Source: a virus
Reading direction: 5' to 3' (one strand)
Virus record (IMG/VR): IMGVR_UViG_3300046755_000117
Coordinates: 1-46,010 of that record
DNA: 46,010 bases
The position numbers and the translations under genes are program-made. How positions within the stretch are numbered: position 1 is the first letter of the stretch; every line of letters starts with the position of its first letter. Below the pieces are notes generated by a model that was given only the letters and a program-made list of their open reading frames with translations, was not told where the DNA came from and did no database searches. Below, in pieces: positions 1 through 8,757 of this stretch.

Positions 1-3000
1 ATCATGTGCTACATCATAAAGTAAAACACGAGCATGACTATCGGATGATAGGTAAGGGTCAATATATGCTACTGTAGGTGCTTGAGAAGCCGATAATCCC
101 ATCGCTTCATAATTTAATTCAATTGTTTTGTTTACATGTTGAACAAAATTAATTGCAGTTTCTAAACATGAATCACCAATTAAGAAATTTTCAAGAGGAA
201 TAGAATCACGAGGGCGACTTGCTAGTTGCCCTTGACCACCATTAAATGCTTTGTAAACTTGTCCTTCATTAAATACTCCACGACTTTTACAAAATAAACC
301 TTCTACAGCATGAGCATTATTCATGGTCATATTCATCCAAACAGTATCACCATTTCTTAGTCCACCTGCGGCATAAGGATTACACCAAGTTCTGTTTAGT
401 ATTGCATCGGCATCATTAGCAATAACACTGTTGATACCTATTCTTAAAATATCATTGTTACTAATAGCACTTACATTGTTTGTTGTTAGTTTTATTAAAC
501 AATCACTACCCGAAGTTACATCTCTATAATGTTCCGAGTGGACATATTTTACTACTCCTACATAAGCAATAGCACCACTAGTATCTTCCCTGTAAATCAT
601 ATCACCGGGTCTTATATTCACACCGAGACTATTTGCCGCCGGATTACGATAGGGACCATTATCAAAGACTATTTCATCAGTGCTACCTGCTGAATAAGTA
701 TCAGCAAATTCATACACTTCATCATCTACAACAGGGCGAAAAGTGCTGACTGTTAATTCTTGAATAGTTGTTTGAGCAAAACTCGATAAAGCCAAATGAC
801 TTCTGCCTATTTTTTCTAATCTAAATTCTATATCTTTTAGACTTGGAACTGTGACACCTGTGCCAAAATGAACTAATACTGTATTATTAGTTGTACTATC
901 AAATGAATATTGGTTGTTAAATTGAGTTCCTAAATATAACACTTCTATCGGAGTTGTTGTAAGTATTTTACCTACAACTAATAAATCACCTATACCTATA
1001 TCGGGATTACCACTAATGTCTAAAGTATAATTAGTATCTATAAAAGAATCTACATTATCTAATTCTAAAGCATATACTTGACTAGATACTTGTTTTGCTT
1101 GTACAATTCTAGCAGATGCTCTTTTAGTTTTTGTACGGGGTGCGTGTGGATTAGAAAGTGGACCGGCTTTAAACTCTACTGCACTTACATATTGGCGTAG
1201 TCCGTAATCAAGATTACCACCTTGAGTTTGCATATTTGCGTTATCGTGATAAAATATAGAGCGACCTTCATAATCCGAAGTTGGTGTATTAACATCCGAA
1301 TTAATAGATTGTAAAGCAGATAAACTTCTACCTGTAGTAAGAGTACATCCGGTAGTTAGTTTGTTTACAAAGTCATCACTAGAAAATCCATGATAACCAC
1401 CATCACCAATAGTTGTAGGTGCATCACGAATTTTTATGAAATCACTTCCTATAGCACTAATATAAGCCCAAGAGCCATCTTCAAGAAATACTTTACTTTC
1501 TATGTTTATACTTTTAAAATTATTAAAATTACCCGATACAGGGGTAGGGAATATGTTTACATTATCTACATGTAACTGTAAGAAATCACCATCTTTTACT
1601 ATTTTAGTAATGAATGTTTTAGTTGGTGAATTTTTGTTATCATAAGCAGAAATTACCTCTCTATCATTAGGAGGTAAATCATCTACTCTTCTACCCACAG
1701 GTGACGGATTCCATGTATGTGCAGTATAAGTAGCATCTAAATGTAATTTCATACTGTTATCCGGGCCGGGGAATATACCGTTATTTTTTTGACTAAAGAA
1801 CTGTTGAGGGAATATAGGTATTTCTACCATCGCACGAGTACTTGCGTATTGAGTACCCAACTGATAATCATGAGTTACATCATCTATTGCTTGGAACAAT
1901 CTATCATTTACTGTGCTTCCATCTTCACACATATTTTCAAGATTAAAATTATCATCATTAAATAAAATTTCATTTATACTATATGTATCCTTAGTAGCAT
2001 TATTAATTAGGCTAACTCCTATACACCATTCGTTAAATGTAGAAAATACTTCATCACTTGCTGAAAGATATTTTCTTTGTGCAATAGCATCGGTATCATC
2101 AAATACAAAACCTGCACCTACTTTACTTGTATATTCGGCACTACCCCCACTTTGTAAAAATATTCTACCTTTTTTCGGGAATGCGTATGTACCCCAAGAT
2201 TGTATATCCTCGGATTTATTATTAAGAGGTTGAACCGATATTGTTTTAGCGGCATCTAATGTACAAACTGATATTGCCTGTACCGCACAATTTCTTCTTG
2301 TAGAACCCGGTAATCGCATCAATGGGCTAGGGTCGTATGTTGGTTTAGTGTTAATAGCACCTTGACCCGGACCGCCGAGTGTCACAGATACTACAGGTGC
2401 GTCTACATCCACTTCCTTTACTACATGAGAATCCGGTGAGCCACTACCTGTAAAAGTAACATTTTCGTTTATGGCTTCTTCTGCTACACCACTAGCAGTA
2501 ATTTGAGTTACAATGTTATTATCTTCATTAGCGTCTATTTGCTTAACTGACCTTATTCTAGTTCTACTCATTAAGTAATACAAAGAAATTATGTTTGCTG
2601 TTTCTCCTTTGTCTACACCGTCACGCAGTTTTGCTAACTGATTTGTTCTGCTTTTGTTTGATGGTTGAATATAGATACGAGCAGATGTGTGTTTATTACC
2701 GATATATTCGTTATCAATAATATCAAACATTTCAAATATAGGGCTACCTTGTTGTATTCCTCCTACATCAAATACTCCTGTAGATGAGTTTACTTTTTCA
2801 GCCTTTTTCTTAAACTGATTATTACCTAAATCTTCTAACTTGTTTACTTTGTCTACACCCAAAGGTTCTATACATAATTTGTGATATACAGACTGATGTA
2901 TGCTTTTGTTATGTGAACTAGCAATTACTTGTGGAGTAGTAGCGGGTTGAGCATTAATATCACTTGGCGGTGTATATCCTACAGAATTATCTGCTTTTCT

Positions 3001-5244
3001 AGGAGTAGTAGCATAACTAATTTCAAAATCATATTCTGCACCACCGGCGTTGTCTCCAATCAAACTGTTAGTTTTTTTGAAATATTCAGTTTGATTTGCT
3101 ACATAACTTTCTAATTCAATATATCCACCCGCAGAAAATATGGTACTATCTTTGTTAGCATTTGCTAAGTCTGCTTTTATGACATCTAATACTGTAGTAG
3201 TACCGGTCAATACAGTGTTACCTTTTGGAATAGTTTTCTCAACCATTAACATAGGTGTTGGTGACGCTGATGCGGCTTGCATTGAATCTCCTAACAAGTC
3301 TAAAGCGTTGTAATGTATTTCGACATAAGGTGCGAGATTGTGTGCAGTGCGTAAAGTAGGCACATGGAGTAATGCAATTCTACTTTCTGTTTCGGGGCGA
3401 ATATGGTAATCTCTTTCATCAGTAGTTAAAGTGTCTTTTGTGTAATTTTCGGGTATTGGTCCTTTCAACATAAATGGTTTGTGGTCACTTACATCTATTG
3501 CTATAATTTCTTCTTTCGATGCAGGTAATCCGTTTGTAACTACAAGTGACGCTTTTGCACTATTAACTACATTTATGATTGGTGATTGAGAATTTTCATT
3601 ATAAAAATCTGCCAACTCATTTGGATTAAATAAACGATGTACACCCTTTGCGGTGTTTAAATAATCCATTTGAACAATATCTGCTGAACCTGTAATTACT
3701 TGGTCTATTTGTAATGATGAAGGTCTAGGGTATCTTCGCATATATTCATGACCTTTGATGTGTGAAAACTTATGTCTACCACTGTGACCAATTTGATAAT
3801 TAACATCTAAAGCACTAGGCCATGTAACCGCAAACGGGTTATTAGGATGTGATGTAGTTGTTGCCATTTGAGATGAATATACTATACCATGTTGTTCGTT
3901 AGCAGTTTCATCTAATATCATTTGACCTGTCTTATCTATAATTTGACTGTTAAAATGAGGGGGTTGGTAAGGTTTACCGGTAACCAAATCAATAACTAAA
4001 TCAGCAGGGATAATTACAAAGTAGTTATCCACATCAGTAGTTCTTGAATGTAAAATACCCCTTGAACCACTTGAAGCAATATTGAAATCAATGTGTATAC
4101 TGTTTACTGTAATGACTCCACTAGACCCATTAATGCTTAAAATACGCAATCTTTCCGGTGGGCTTTGATTAGGTTTCTGTGTATTTCTATTGATAGCACC
4201 GGGGTTGATAATTAAGTTGTAAGGAACATGTGGTAAGTATGATGTAGCAACTGTATTGGGGGTAGTAAAATTATTATTTATTTCGTAGTTACCCATGCTG
4301 TAAGGTGATTGAGTAAAATCAATTGTGGGGCTAGTTGAATCGTATTCTTTACCTGTTAATCTTTTAATCAAGGCTTGAGCATCAGTAGCAGGTATAGTTA
4401 AAGTGGTAGTTGTACCATTAGAAGCGGCAGTAAAAGCGGTGAACTCATATTCTTCCTCTATAATGTCTAGTGGTTCTTCAAAACGGTACAAAGCCGTACT
4501 TGATGTACCATTATCCATAGGCACATTAGGTGTAATAATTTGCTCATCAAATTTATTTGCAAAATGTATAGATTCTATTGCACCTCTAAAATCACCACCT
4601 TTTCCACCAATGTAAACATGAGCCGTAGAATCAGTTACCGAAGCATCATTTGGTAAAGATTGAGATATAACTACTTGCCCGTTGATAAACAAAGAAATAG
4701 CATTATCCGATACAGCACCTACTATGTGGTATAGTGGTCTATGATTAAAATTTAAATTTGTAGCATCATTGTAATTACTCAAATCGTAACGATTGTAAGA
4801 GTCGTGTACACCGCCATAATCTTGTTCGGGATATACAACACCATCCCACCTTGTAGTTGCGTCACTAGCAGTGGTAAGTGTATATGCTTTAGTTCCATCA
4901 GTGGTGTCTAAGAAAATAGTAAATTTAGCAGGTCCGGGTGTATCTACAGTACCCATTTCTAATATAAATTGTCTTTCTCTTTCAACAATTACTCCACCAC
5001 AATCGGGTACGACCCAAGCCTCAACAGTAAATTGATTTTCAAATCTACTGTTTATTCTTGTTGTTTCATCTTTACCGTAACCTGTTTTTGATAGAATATC
5101 GGATGGTGTTTTCTTTGTCTTAGTATTTGTAGTTCCAACTGATGATTCATCACCTAACTTAGTAAATCTACCTTGTGGGATAACAATAGATTCACTTACA
5201 CCATCAAAAAAGAAAGCGTGACTTGACCTACCTATCGCTACCAT
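1..5244 (-). CDS. Giant tail adhesin / receptor-binding protein with N-terminal LamG-like domain (partial at left edge)
   Basis: The reverse strand stays open from an ATG at 5244 to the first base of the window: at least 1,748 codons with no stop, so the C-terminus lies outside. Residues about 35-205 read as a laminin-G/concanavalin-like jelly roll (FTVEAWV near the start of the fold, later LFINGQVV and VYIGGKGGDFRGAIE), a carbohydrate-binding fold common in viral tail fibres and adhesins. The rest is long, beta-rich, and rich in Asn, Thr and Ser, with no motif I recognise. It is the last gene of the tail module, after the tape measure and distal tail genes, which is where adsorption proteins sit. 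Role in host-surface binding is inferred from position, size and the lectin-like domain. It could instead be a large baseplate-hub or central fibre protein. Confidence 0.72.
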   Translation of the reverse strand, partial: MVAIGRSSHAFFFDGVSESIVIPQGRFTKLGDESSVGTTNTKTKKTPSDILSKTGYGKDETTRINSRFENQFTVEAWVVPDCGGVIVERERQFILEMGTVDTPGPAKFTIFLDTTDGTKAYTLTTASDATTRWDGVVYPEQDYGGVHDSYNRYDLSNYNDATNLNFNHRPLYHIVGAVSDNAISLFINGQVVISQSLPNDASVTDSTAHVYIGGKGGDFRGAIESIHFANKFDEQIITPNVPMDNGTSSTALYRFEEPLDIIEEEYEFTAFTAASNGTTTTLTIPATDAQALIKRLTGKEYDSTSPTIDFTQSPYSMGNYEINNNFTTPNTVATSYLPHVPYNLIINPGAINRNTQKPNQSPPERLRILSINGSSGVITVNSIHIDFNIASSGSRGILHSRTTDVDNYFVIIPADLVIDLVTGKPYQPPHFNSQIIDKTGQMILDETANEQHGIVYSSQMATTTSHPNNPFAVTWPSALDVNYQIGHSGRHKFSHIKGHEYMRRYPRPSSLQIDQVITGSADIVQMDYLNTAKGVHRLFNPNELADFYNENSQSPIINVVNSAKASLVVTNGLPASKEEIIAIDVSDHKPFMLKGPIPENYTKDTLTTDERDYHIRPETESRIALLHVPTLRTAHNLAPYVEIHYNALDLLGDSMQAASASPTPMLMVEKTIPKGNTVLTGTTTVLDVIKADLANANKDSTIFSAGGYIELESYVANQTEYFKKTNSLIGDNAGGAEYDFEISYATTPRKADNSVGYTPPSDINAQPATTPQVIASSHNKSIHQSVYHKLCIEPLGVDKVNKLEDLGNNQFKKKAEKVNSSTGVFDVGGIQQGSPIFEMFDIIDNEYIGNKHTSARIYIQPSNKSRTNQLAKLRDGVDKGETANIISLYYLMSRTRIRSVKQIDANEDNNIVTQITASGVAEEAINENVTFTGSGSPDSHVVKEVDVDAPVVSVTLGGPGQGAINTKPTYDPSPLMRLPGSTRRNCAVQAISVCTLDAAKTISVQPLNNKSEDIQSWGTYAFPKKGRIFLQSGGSAEYTSKVGAGFVFDDTDAIAQRKYLSASDEVFSTFNEWCIGVSLINNATKDTYSINEILFNDDNFNLENMCEDGSTVNDRLFQAIDDVTHDYQLGTQYASTRAMVEIPIFPQQFFSQKNNGIFPGPDNSMKLHLDATYTAHTWNPSPVGRRVDDLPPNDREVISAYDNKNSPTKTFITKIVKDGDFLQLHVDNVNIFPTPVSGNFNNFKSINIESKVFLEDGSWAYISAIGSDFIKIRDAPTTIGDGGYHGFSSDDFVNKLTTGCTLTTGRSLSALQSINSDVNTPTSDYEGRSIFYHDNANMQTQGGNLDYGLRQYVSAVEFKAGPLSNPHAPRTKTKRASARIVQAKQVSSQVYALELDNVDSFIDTNYTLDISGNPDIGIGDLLVVGKILTTTPIEVLYLGTQFNNQYSFDSTTNNTVLVHFGTGVTVPSLKDIEFRLEKIGRSHLALSSFAQTTIQELTVSTFRPVVDDEVYEFADTYSAGSTDEIVFDNGPYRNPAANSLGVNIRPGDMIYREDTSGAIAYVGVVKYVHSEHYRDVTSGSDCLIKLTTNNVSAISNNDILRIGINSVIANDADAILNRTWCNPYAAGGLRNGDTVWMNMTMNNAHAVEGLFCKSRGVFNEGQVYKAFNGGQGQLASRPRDSIPLENFLIGDSCLETAINFVQHVNKTIELNYEAMGLSASQAPTVAYIDPYLSSDSHARVLLYDVAHD

Positions 5245-5253
5245 ATCTTTCCC

Positions 5254-6651
5254 TCATATTATGAAACTAGCCGGAATAAATTGAATGTTAAAAGAATAAA
5301 CAGGTTCACCACCCACTTGTACAAAAGTAGCCTTAGTTACACCACCTTTAATGAATGACCTGTCATTGTTACTGTCGGGGTTTTCCGGTTCAGTAGAAGC
5401 GGCTACTGCATCTTTTACACTCTTACTTTCTAAAGTTTCAAATGCACCCGTAGGCATAAAAAAGTTTACAGGTTTATACTTACTCCCATCAGTAGCGTTT
5501 ATACTTGAATTAAATGGTATTTGAACACCTATAATATAATCACCATATTTTTCATTAAAACCAATTAGACTTCTAAAACCATCCGTAATGTCTTGTAAAA
5601 ATGTAGGGTTATTTGAATTGTTTAAAGTAGCATATAATGACATTACTTTGTCACCCGCACTCATACCATGAAACATTCCACCCGCATCTTCACCACCACT
5701 AAATGTCTCAAATCGAGGTTTTAAGTCTTTATTAGTGGCTAGTCTAAAGTCGTTTAATTTAGGAGTGCCGGAATTACCATCTTCACCCGCTACAGTTTGT
5801 AAAATACTAACAGCAGTGTTAGGTAAACCCGAACTTGGTGAAGTTACTCTAGTAGCACTAAAACCCGTAACAGGAGTTGATAAACCGCTATCATTAATCA
5901 GTTTAAACAAGTTTGTTGCCATTTGTTCAGCAGTTAAAGCGTCACTAATAGATGCCACAGTAAATGTACCACCACTACCACCGGGTATAGTTAATACATC
6001 ACCAACAGCATGACCCGAACCCGGATGAGTGATTTCAAATGATGTAATTGCACCACTATTTACACCTGTAATGTTTATCTTACAATTTACACCCGAACCT
6101 GTAGTAGCAGTAATTGTTATATCATTTGCAATACTATAACCACTACCACCCACAAGTGTACTAGTAGTCTTAACACCATCAGTGGTCGTTATTGAAAAAT
6201 GATGTCTACTAGATGTATAACCGTGAGATACATCACCCTTTGCCGCATACAATTCAAAATCATCACCTGCTGTGTTTTTTAATTTAATTGGGGTTGTGAG
6301 ACTCGCAATATCATTTAGTGTAATATTATGAAAGCCGTTTTTTATAGTAAATTCATCATCAAATCTTGTATTTACATCAATACCAAAAGTCTCATCTGTT
6401 CTTGAAAAATCAATTATTGCTTTAGATTGTATAGCAGTGCCTATATTCATTAAATCGTCATCGGTAAATACACCTTCTAAAATTATAACAGCCCTTGATA
6501 AGTTAAAGTCTGTGGCGATTCTACTACTACCTGTAAATATAATAGGGGTAGCGTTAAAATTTCTATCTACATCTAAAGTAAGTGTTGTAACAGGAAGTTG
6601 TATTGTTCTACCATCTGCTCTAACGAATCTAACAGGTATATTTTGTGACAT
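5254..6651 (-). CDS. Putative distal tail / tail-tip structural protein (465 aa)
   Basis: The N-terminus (VRFVRADGRTIQLPVT, then a beta-rich stretch with IIFTGSSRIATDFNLSRAVI) looks like a virion structural domain. In the middle, about residues 165-235, is a Gly-rich beta module of the type GSGYSIANDITIT, GAITSFEIT and GSGHAVGDVLTIPGG, a recurrent insertion in structural proteins of marine viruses. The last quarter returns to alpha/beta sequence ending VYSFNIQFIPASFII. The start ATG overlaps the stop of the tape-measure gene by one base, so the two are translationally linked. Its place between tape measure and adhesin argues for a distal tail or hub protein, but no catalytic or family-defining motif is visible. 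Confidence 0.5.
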   Translation of the reverse strand: MSQNIPVRFVRADGRTIQLPVTTLTLDVDRNFNATPIIFTGSSRIATDFNLSRAVIILEGVFTDDDLMNIGTAIQSKAIIDFSRTDETFGIDVNTRFDDEFTIKNGFHNITLNDIASLTTPIKLKNTAGDDFELYAAKGDVSHGYTSSRHHFSITTTDGVKTTSTLVGGSGYSIANDITITATTGSGVNCKINITGVNSGAITSFEITHPGSGHAVGDVLTIPGGSGGTFTVASISDALTAEQMATNLFKLINDSGLSTPVTGFSATRVTSPSSGLPNTAVSILQTVAGEDGNSGTPKLNDFRLATNKDLKPRFETFSGGEDAGGMFHGMSAGDKVMSLYATLNNSNNPTFLQDITDGFRSLIGFNEKYGDYIIGVQIPFNSSINATDGSKYKPVNFFMPTGAFETLESKSVKDAVAASTEPENPDSNNDRSFIKGGVTKATFVQVGGEPVYSFNIQFIPASFII

Positions 6652-7643
6652 TAGAATCGCCCCCTGTGTGTAGAACCACCAATAGAACGAGCAACTTCTT
6701 GCTGAATCATATTACCAATTTCACGAGCCAATGTTCTCTTATCGCTTCTATCAGTAATACCACCGGCATTTACAGTGATATTGAAACTGTTACCACCGCC
6801 TCCACCGCCTTTCAATTCAACGGGTATAGAACGACCACCCGATAGAGGCACTATCGCTTCTGTACCGTGAAGCATAGCAGGGTAACCACTCTTAGGACCG
6901 GAAGCAATACCACCTTCGGAGAAGCCCAAAAACCCACCTACTTTACTAATACCTCCGCCTATAAAGTCACCAACACCGCCTATTACATCACCCACCATGT
7001 CTACAATATCTTTGATAAAGTCAAACAAAGGTTGTAACAAATCCATCACAAAACTTATCGCACTATTAAATCCATCTTTAATAAAATTAAATGCAGTAGT
7101 AAAAGCACCTACTACAGCATCAGCCACACTAGATAATGCCGAACTTATAGCACTTATGGCGTTACTTGTTGGTTCTAATAAATAGTCATTAATTGCGTCA
7201 CTTGCGGCACTATATGCATTACTTGCCCCTTCGGACATTGTATCCCAAGCACCGCCAAGCCAACTGAAAAAACCATCTATAGGTTGTAAGACATATTCAT
7301 CAAACATAATACCTATTGCTTGCCAACATAAATCTGCAAACTCTTTGATACCATCCCAAACACCACCTAACCAATTAAAGAAACCCTCTATCGGGTCTAC
7401 AATCCATTCTTGGAAAATGTTACCTATACCTTCCCAACACTCACTACCGAATGCCTTAATGTCATCCCAAACACCACCAAGCCAATCAAAGAAATCTCTT
7501 AGTGGTTCAATTAGATATTTATTTACAACTGCTTTTATTCCTTCCCATACTTTACTTGCTATTTGACCTATTGCTTGAAATGCCGGTCCGATACCACTAA
7601 CAAGTGTAGACATAGAGGATAGTGTTGCTAATAGTGCCGCCAT
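6651..7643 (-). CDS. Tape measure protein, short, with 37-residue repeats
   Basis: The protein sets tail length and is probably ejected with the DNA. The C-terminal part is the clearest signature: GGIASGPKSGYPAMLHGTEA, then IVPLSGGRSIPV, a poly-Gly linker, FNITVNAGG and a closing amphipathic helix (TLAREIGNMIQQEVARSIGG), an arrangement common at the end of phage tape measures. The first half has three exact-period 37-residue repeats (I45-I81, V82-V118, L119-L155), each with P-x3-x-FF-x-WLGG-x-WD, followed by a hydrophobic helical region (about 160-250). It directly follows the frameshifting chaperone pair, its usual neighbour. At 330 residues it is short for the family; at about 0.15 nm per residue it predicts a tail near 50 nm. 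No lysozyme or peptidase domain is visible. Confidence 0.82.
   Translation of the reverse strand: MAALLATLSSMSTLVSGIGPAFQAIGQIASKVWEGIKAVVNKYLIEPLRDFFDWLGGVWDDIKAFGSECWEGIGNIFQEWIVDPIEGFFNWLGGVWDGIKEFADLCWQAIGIMFDEYVLQPIDGFFSWLGGAWDTMSEGASNAYSAASDAINDYLLEPTSNAISAISSALSSVADAVVGAFTTAFNFIKDGFNSAISFVMDLLQPLFDFIKDIVDMVGDVIGGVGDFIGGGISKVGGFLGFSEGGIASGPKSGYPAMLHGTEAIVPLSGGRSIPVELKGGGGGGNSFNITVNAGGITDRSDKRTLAREIGNMIQQEVARSIGGSTHRGRF
7179..7511 (-). repeat. Three tandem 111-bp coding repeats in the tape measure gene
   Basis: Three in-frame units of exactly 37 codons. They share FFDWLGGVWDDIK, FFNWLGGVWDGIK and FFSWLGGAWDTMS at the same offset. A fourth degenerate start (LEP) follows and a partial unit (VWEGIKAVVNKYL) precedes. 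The DNA has diverged between copies, so the array is old rather than a recent duplication. Confidence 0.85.
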
Positions 7644-7647
7644 CTAA

Positions 7648-7923
7648 TCACTCCCAATCTAAAAATGAATAATCTAACGATACCACTTCTCTATCCCCTG
7701 CTTTTGCTTTTTGTTTTTGTACTTCTCTATTTTTATCTCTATGTTCTCTTACTGCTAAAGCCCATGTCAGTGATTGTTGAAATATCGGTAAGGGCATGTT
7801 GTAAACATCGTGGAGTGATATACCGTAGTGTGATGCTACAATATATGCATATAACTCCGCTTGAAGGGTTAAATCCTCAACTTCTGTATACTGTTTCTTG
7901 TTGAGAAATTTGTTCACCTTCAC
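7648..7923 (-). CDS. Tail assembly chaperone, downstream part made by -1 frameshift (gpGT-like T domain)
   Basis: This 91-codon frame has only a GTG (7923) as start, and it overlaps the upstream gene by 4 bases. More tellingly, it is in the -1 frame relative to that gene, with no stop between the frames from the G7 run at 7941-7947 onward. A -1 slip there would give a fusion of about 215 residues: 118 from the upstream frame, six linking residues (VYNAEK), then this segment. The sequence (LTLQAELYAYIVASHYGISL, then QQSLTWALAVREHRDKN) is helical with a charged tail. That fits the second domain of lambda gpGT-like chaperones, which bring tape measure and tail tube together. It lies immediately upstream of the tape measure gene. 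Independent initiation at the GTG is also possible. Confidence 0.72.
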   Translation of the reverse strand: MKVNKFLNKKQYTEVEDLTLQAELYAYIVASHYGISLHDVYNMPLPIFQQSLTWALAVREHRDKNREVQKQKAKAGDREVVSLDYSFLDWE

Positions 7924-8294
7924 CTTTTCGGCGTTGTAAACCCCCCCTGCAAAGCCTCCGCAATTTCGTTAGGTTGTGGTAAGACTTTAGAGATTTGGTC
8001 TCCAACATACCCACTAAGAGAAATTAATTCACCCGATGTCAAAGCCGGGTTGGTTTCAGTTATCCAATTAGAAAACGCAAACTTCCAATATCCTTTCAAG
8101 TCCATTGTTACATCGCCCTTGTTAATTACAAACATTTCTTGGGCGGCGGCTTGTATATCTAAGAAAGATACATCTCTTACATACACTTCCATAACTAAAT
8201 TTTCATCATTAGGGTCTACCCTAATTTCATGTTTAGTTACATCATTCTTCTTCAATAATAGGCTCTTGTTCTTCACTATCTGTGGTTTGGTCAT
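7920..8294 (-). CDS. Tail assembly chaperone, upstream part (gpG-like)
   Basis: A 124-residue protein with alternating charged beta strands (HEIRVDPNDENLVMEVYVRD), then helices including YWKFAFSNWI and LISLSGYVGDQISKVLP. It sits between the tail tube and tape measure genes, where gpG-type chaperones lie. Its last codons carry the slippery run G_GGG_GGG, so most ribosomes should stop at TGA (7920) and a minority should enter the downstream frame. The ATG at 8294 is preceded by GGAAGTGA at a good spacing. That start overlaps the preceding gene by 53 bases, which is unusually long here; later GTG or TTG starts are possible but lack an obvious ribosome site. The assignment rests on position and frameshift architecture more than on sequence similarity. 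Confidence 0.72.
   Translation of the reverse strand: MTKPQIVKNKSLLLKKNDVTKHEIRVDPNDENLVMEVYVRDVSFLDIQAAAQEMFVINKGDVTMDLKGYWKFAFSNWITETNPALTSGELISLSGYVGDQISKVLPQPNEIAEALQGGFTTPKR
7941..7947 (-). other. Slippery heptamer G_GGG_GGG for -1 programmed ribosomal frameshift
   Basis: The plus strand shows seven consecutive C; in the coding sense this is CAG GGG GGG TTT. With X_XXY_YYZ spacing, both the P- and A-site tRNAs can re-pair after a one-base backward slip, and the new frame is exactly that of the 91-codon downstream gene. A frameshift joining two chaperone frames ahead of the tape measure is a long-standing rule of siphovirus tail modules (lambda G/GT). I did not identify a stimulatory structure. 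Confidence 0.8.
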
Positions 8295-8748
8295 TTATGT
8301 CACTTCCATTGGATGCGGCTACCTCTTCGGTAGGGGCTTCCGGCTCTACATCCGGGGTCGCTTCTGCGAGGCCGTCAGTTTCACCTGTTTCGGTTGTTAT
8401 CCCTTCATCGTTCTGCCTTAAACGCAAAACAAGTTCTGCTTTAGTTCCATATACAGGGAGATTTCTCTCCTTGCAAAGTTCCTTTAATTCAGTAACTTTT
8501 AGGGAATCGTATTGCTGAACATCAGCAGGGAATGGGTTTATTGCCTCTTCTTGTACAAGTGGATTGATTTCTTCTTCGGTAGTTTCTACAGGAGGGTTGT
8601 CTAATTTATCTTGGACAAATGATTCTATTTCATGTCTTGCCATGAGTTCAAGCATTTTATCATCGAACTCTACACCATTGGTTTCGCATACCCATCGAGC
8701 GTAGTTTAGTGCGCCCATTCTTCTATACTTCAACAGCGATTTTCTCAT
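8242..8748 (-). CDS. SAP-domain protein of the tail module
   Basis: The 168-residue protein begins with a basic helical segment (MRKSLLKYRRMGALNYARWV) and has an acidic middle. A SAP-like helix-extended-helix follows at about residues 83-112 (LKVTELKELCKERNLPVYG, then TKAELVLRLRQ). The last 50 residues are very acidic and disordered (many Glu, Pro, Thr). SAP domains usually bind nucleic acid, but in virion and tail-assembly proteins they often occur as small anchoring modules. The gene follows the tail tube gene and its ATG has a strong GAGGTGA site four bases upstream. It may be an assembly factor that binds tail chaperones; that is only inferred from position. Confidence 0.62.
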   Translation of the reverse strand: MRKSLLKYRRMGALNYARWVCETNGVEFDDKMLELMARHEIESFVQDKLDNPPVETTEEEINPLVQEEAINPFPADVQQYDSLKVTELKELCKERNLPVYGTKAELVLRLRQNDEGITTETGETDGLAEATPDVEPEAPTEEVAASNGSDINDQTTDSEEQEPIIEEE

Positions 8749-8757
8749 TATGTCACC

